A DNA stretch of 7,818 bases from Bacillota bacterium (GTDB taxonomy: Bacteria > Bacillota > Clostridia > Christensenellales > Aristaeellaceae). Position 1 is the stretch's first letter; each line of letters opens with the position of its first letter. Of the stretch, positions 5,606-7,818 are shown in pieces. The stretch spans positions 1 to 7,818 of the forward strand of contig JAEVZE010000344.1 of NCBI GenBank assembly GCA_023392395.1, in the 5' to 3' direction. A program made the position numbers and the translations under genes. The notes below the pieces were generated by a model, which worked only from the letters and a program-made list of their open reading frames with translations, had not been told where the DNA came from and searched no databases.

Positions 5606-6214
5606 CTACCTCCAGAAAGCCAAATCCTTTAGCAGCCCGCCCAGCGCGTAATTGATCCAGCTCAGGCTTTCGCGAAAGCGTGACTCGATGCGCTGGCCCC
5701 AGGTGATGTTGCCGGGCGCGGCCGCGCCGATGGCGTCCAGGCGCTGATCGCGGGCAAGCCACAATGCGCGGGTCAGGTGGTAGTCGCTGGTGACGATGAT
5801 GGCGGTTTTCAGCCCCCGCGCGCCCATCGCCGCCTGGGCGTTTTTGAGGTTTTCGATGGTGTCGGTGGATTGGTCGTCCACCACGATGGCCGACTCAGGT
5901 ACGCCCTGCGCGATCAGCCACGCGGCCATCGCGCCCGCCTCGGTCTGGGGCTCGTCGCGCCCCTGGGCCCCGCAGACGATGATGAGCTTCCCGTAGCCGT
6001 CCTGATAGGCCTTGAGCGCCGTCTGCACCCGGTGCAAAACCGTGGTGGACAGTTCGCCGTCCGGCATGATGCGCGCGCCCAGCACGATGATCGCGTCCCG
6101 CTTCGTCAGTTCTCGGGGTGTCTTTTCACTGAGGAACACCGCGCCCATCAGCCCCAGTTCCAGCGCCGCGCCGACCGCAGCCAGCACGAGCATGCCCTTC
6201 CAGAATTGGTTCAC
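5606..6214 (-). CDS. Membrane-anchored DUF218 (YdcF/SanA/ElyC-like) protein
   Basis: A 202-residue protein with one N-terminal membrane helix (about 7-29) and a DUF218 domain (about 38-195). Visible family blocks are AIIVLGARIMPDGELS (41-56), a CGAQGRDEPQTEA segment (81-93) with acidic residues E88 and E92, STDTIENLKNA (116-126) and TSDYHLTRA (142-150) with H146 and R149. The start is GTG 6214 with GGAGG 7 bases upstream; its first bases overlap the glycosyltransferase stop (GTGA), so it is co-translated with that gene. In E. coli, membrane-attached DUF218 proteins (SanA, ElyC) affect envelope integrity, and ElyC is linked to the undecaprenyl lipid carrier. Position in a glycosyltransferase operon points to a similar role in surface glycan assembly; the reaction is unknown. 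It is only distantly similar to the ydcF-like protein opposite, so it is not a recent duplicate. Confidence 0.87.
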   Translation of the reverse strand: MNQFWKGMLVLAAVGAALELGLMGAVFLSEKTPRELTKRDAIIVLGARIMPDGELSTTVLHRVQTALKAYQDGYGKLIIVCGAQGRDEPQTEAGAMAAWLIAQGVPESAIVVDDQSTDTIENLKNAQAAMGARGLKTAIIVTSDYHLTRALWLARDQRLDAIGAAAPGNITWGQRIESRFRESLSWINYALGGLLKDLAFWR

Positions 6215-7359
6215 AGCCTTTCCTCCATAAAGTGCAGGATGCCCGCCGCCCGCGCGCCGATCTGAAGCGCCGCGCCGGTCTTCTTCGCGCCGTCCGCGAG
6301 GCGTTCACGGAGCTCGGGATCGTCCTTCAGCCGCCGGATGGCCTCCGCCACGGCTTTCACGTCGGTCGGGTCAACCCGGATCGAATTCTCCTCGTTTAGC
6401 AGCCCGTCGTTGAAGGGCCGGTCGGAGGACACCACCGGCAGGCCCATCGCCAGCGCCTCCACAATGGCGTTGCAACAGCCCTCGTTCAGCGTGGGCAGCG
6501 CGAAGACGTCCGAAGCCGCCAGGTATTCGGGGATCTGACCGTGGTCGAGCGCGCCGCAGTACAGCATATTCTTCGAAGTAGGCTGCACATCTCCCCGGCC
6601 GATGAAGACCGACGATGCCTCGGCCTCGTCCAGCGCCTTCGAGAGCACCGCAACGCCCTTGCGCTCGATGAAGCCGCCCACGAACGAAACGATGAACGCA
6701 TCCTGCGGCAGGTTCAGCTTTTCACGCGCCATCTTCCGGTCCATGGGGCGGAATTTCGCGGGGTCCACCGCGTTCGGGAACACCTTCACGCGCTCCGGAA
6801 ACGGATAGTAGCCGTCCTCCACGATTTCCCGCGCGTTCTCGCCCGACACCGCCACCACGCCCGCGAGGGACGTAAGCCGCCGGGCGACTTCCGCCTTGGG
6901 TACGCCGGAGAAAAGCTTGGGCGTGGATTCGCCGTACGCCAGGAACGATGGAACACCCGTCGCCTTCCCGATGGACGCCGCCGACAGCCCCGACGGGAAT
7001 ACGAAGTGGCCGTACAGCGCTTCCGGCTTTTCCGGAAGGCTTCGGATCGCCCGCGCCGCCGCGCGCTGGAAGGCGGAAAGCGTCCACATCGCGGGCTTTA
7101 CCGGCCCGGCGTTCCGCCCGCCGAAGGAGAGAAACCAGGGGCGCAGGATCGTCACCGCCCGGCCTTCCGGGGTACGTCGCGTCTCCCGCGCGGGCGGTAC
7201 CACGCCGCCCCGGAACAGACGCCTGAGCGGGTTGACCGGCTGCACCACCGTCACTTGGACGGAGTAATCTGCCAATGCGTTCACCAGCTGCTCCACAAAC
7301 GGGTACACCGGTTCGCCCGGCGCGGGATATTCCTTGGTGATCACAGTAAGCCGCTTCAC
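6211..7359 (-). CDS. Glycosyltransferase, GT4/GT-B family
   Basis: A 382-residue GT-B fold enzyme of the family-4 type, which transfers a sugar from a nucleotide-sugar donor with retention of configuration. The N-terminal acceptor half opens with MKRLTVITKEYP and has the usual Rossmann start, with a GHF segment at about 117-119. The C-terminal donor half begins near 222 with SFVGGFIERKG (225-235) and contains the E-x7-E signature at E293/E301 in NEGCCNAIVEALAMGLPVVSS, which contacts the nucleotide sugar. No membrane segment is evident, so it probably works on the inner face of the membrane. The start is GTG 7359, with AGGAGG 7 bases upstream; it overlaps the previous gene's stop by 4 bp and its own stop overlaps the DUF218 start by 4 bp. 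The sugar and acceptor are unknown; the operon suggests capsule, exopolysaccharide or another cell-wall glycan. Confidence 0.93.
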   Translation of the reverse strand: MKRLTVITKEYPAPGEPVYPFVEQLVNALADYSVQVTVVQPVNPLRRLFRGGVVPPARETRRTPEGRAVTILRPWFLSFGGRNAGPVKPAMWTLSAFQRAAARAIRSLPEKPEALYGHFVFPSGLSAASIGKATGVPSFLAYGESTPKLFSGVPKAEVARRLTSLAGVVAVSGENAREIVEDGYYPFPERVKVFPNAVDPAKFRPMDRKMAREKLNLPQDAFIVSFVGGFIERKGVAVLSKALDEAEASSVFIGRGDVQPTSKNMLYCGALDHGQIPEYLAASDVFALPTLNEGCCNAIVEALAMGLPVVSSDRPFNDGLLNEENSIRVDPTDVKAVAEAIRRLKDDPELRERLADGAKKTGAALQIGARAAGILHFMEERL

Positions 7360-7817
7360 CGGGAGACCTCCTCGTACAGTGCCTGATAGGTGCGCGTAAT
7401 CAAATCCCAGTCGAACTTGCCGCTGCCCTGAAGCGCCGAAGCGCTAAAGCGCGGGTAGTCCTTTAGGATCACCTCGATTTTGTCCGCGATTTTGTCCGGA
7501 TCGCCCGGATCGATGGAGAAGCCCACTTCCCCATCCTCAAACTGGCCGTCAAAGCCCTGGCCCCGGGTGTACAAAACCGGAAGCCCCTGGCTGATCGCCT
7601 CGGCGTAGACCAGGCCGAAGGTCTCCCGCCCCGAAGGCAGCAGGAATACGTCCGCGGACCGGTACAGCGGCATCAGTTCCGCCATCGGCCGGGGCGGCAG
7701 AAGCGAAACCAGCGGTGAGACCTTGGCCACCTCCACCACTTTTGCGTCCACCGGCTGGCCCACCACCGTCAGCCTGACCTTCCGACCACGCCGCGAAAGT
7801 GCCTCCGCAGCACCAAT
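7356..7817 (-). CDS. Glycosyltransferase, GT4-type, C-terminal part (5' end outside window)
   Basis: Only the last 153 residues are inside the window; the frame stays open to the right edge, so the start lies beyond it and the GTG near 7766 is internal. The visible part is the donor-binding half of a GT-B enzyme: a strand LTVVGQPV (in-window residues 16-23), the helix MAELMPLYRSADVFLLPS (45-62), and the E-x7-E signature E65/E73 in GRETFGLVYAEAISQGLPVLY, followed by a GFSIDPGDPDKIA segment (99-111). It is first in the visible part of the operon, and its TGA overlaps the next glycosyltransferase's GTG. It is clearly different in sequence from that neighbour, so the two likely add different sugars to the same glycan. 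Confidence 0.9.
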   Translation of the reverse strand: MGAAEALSRRGRKVRLTVVGQPVDAKVVEVAKVSPLVSLLPPRPMAELMPLYRSADVFLLPSGRETFGLVYAEAISQGLPVLYTRGQGFDGQFEDGEVGFSIDPGDPDKIADKIEVILKDYPRFSASALQGSGKFDWDLITRTYQALYEEVSR

Positions 7818-7818
7818 G

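Noticed and set aside
6541..7386. A 281-codon plus-strand frame opposite the second glycosyltransferase
   Set aside because: It is arginine/histidine-rich shadow coding with no domain; the minus strand carries the E-x7-E glycosyltransferase signature.

Overview
The window looks like chromosomal DNA from a high-GC, Gram-positive anaerobe of the Clostridia. The basis is as follows: GC is high (my estimate is above 60%), nearly every gene has a strong AGGAGG/GGAGG-type ribosome binding site, there is a YesM/YesN-type two-component pair, and the spacers are packed with GC-rich hairpins of a kind I associate with gut Clostridia. The genus cannot be fixed from this sequence. I see no plasmid, phage, IS-transposase, CRISPR, rRNA or tRNA signal.

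Layout. (1) Positions 1-1502, minus strand: an autoregulated pair, a winged-helix (ArsR-like) repressor followed by an MFS exporter that runs off the left edge. A near-consensus promoter carries a perfect 15-bp palindrome exactly in its -35/-10 spacer. (2) Positions 1503-1818: no gene. It holds a roughly 240-bp multi-hairpin element with 11-bp inverted termini, then the terminator of the next operon. (3) Positions 1819-4325, minus strand: a YesM-like sensor kinase and a YesN-like response regulator (REC plus AraC HTH), translationally coupled by a stop/start overlap. (4) Positions 4326-4475: a divergent control region with a good plus-strand promoter. (5) Positions 4476-5285, plus strand: a close relative of E. 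coli YdcF (DUF218). (6) Positions 5286-5605: no gene. It holds two clusters of perfect hairpins and a minus-strand terminator. (7) Positions 5606-7818, minus strand: glycosyltransferase (partial) - glycosyltransferase - membrane-anchored DUF218 protein. Both junctions are 4-bp GTGA overlaps, so this is a tightly coupled operon, probably for a cell-surface glycan.

Functionally the window joins three stress/surface modules: drug or metabolite efflux under local repression, an extracytoplasmic sensor controlling an AraC-type regulator, and surface polysaccharide assembly. The most distinctive points are two different DUF218 proteins encoded convergently about 320 bp apart, one of them locked into a glycosyltransferase operon, and the dense, structured hairpin elements in both gene-free spacers. 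I did not find convincing evidence of a wholly new system.
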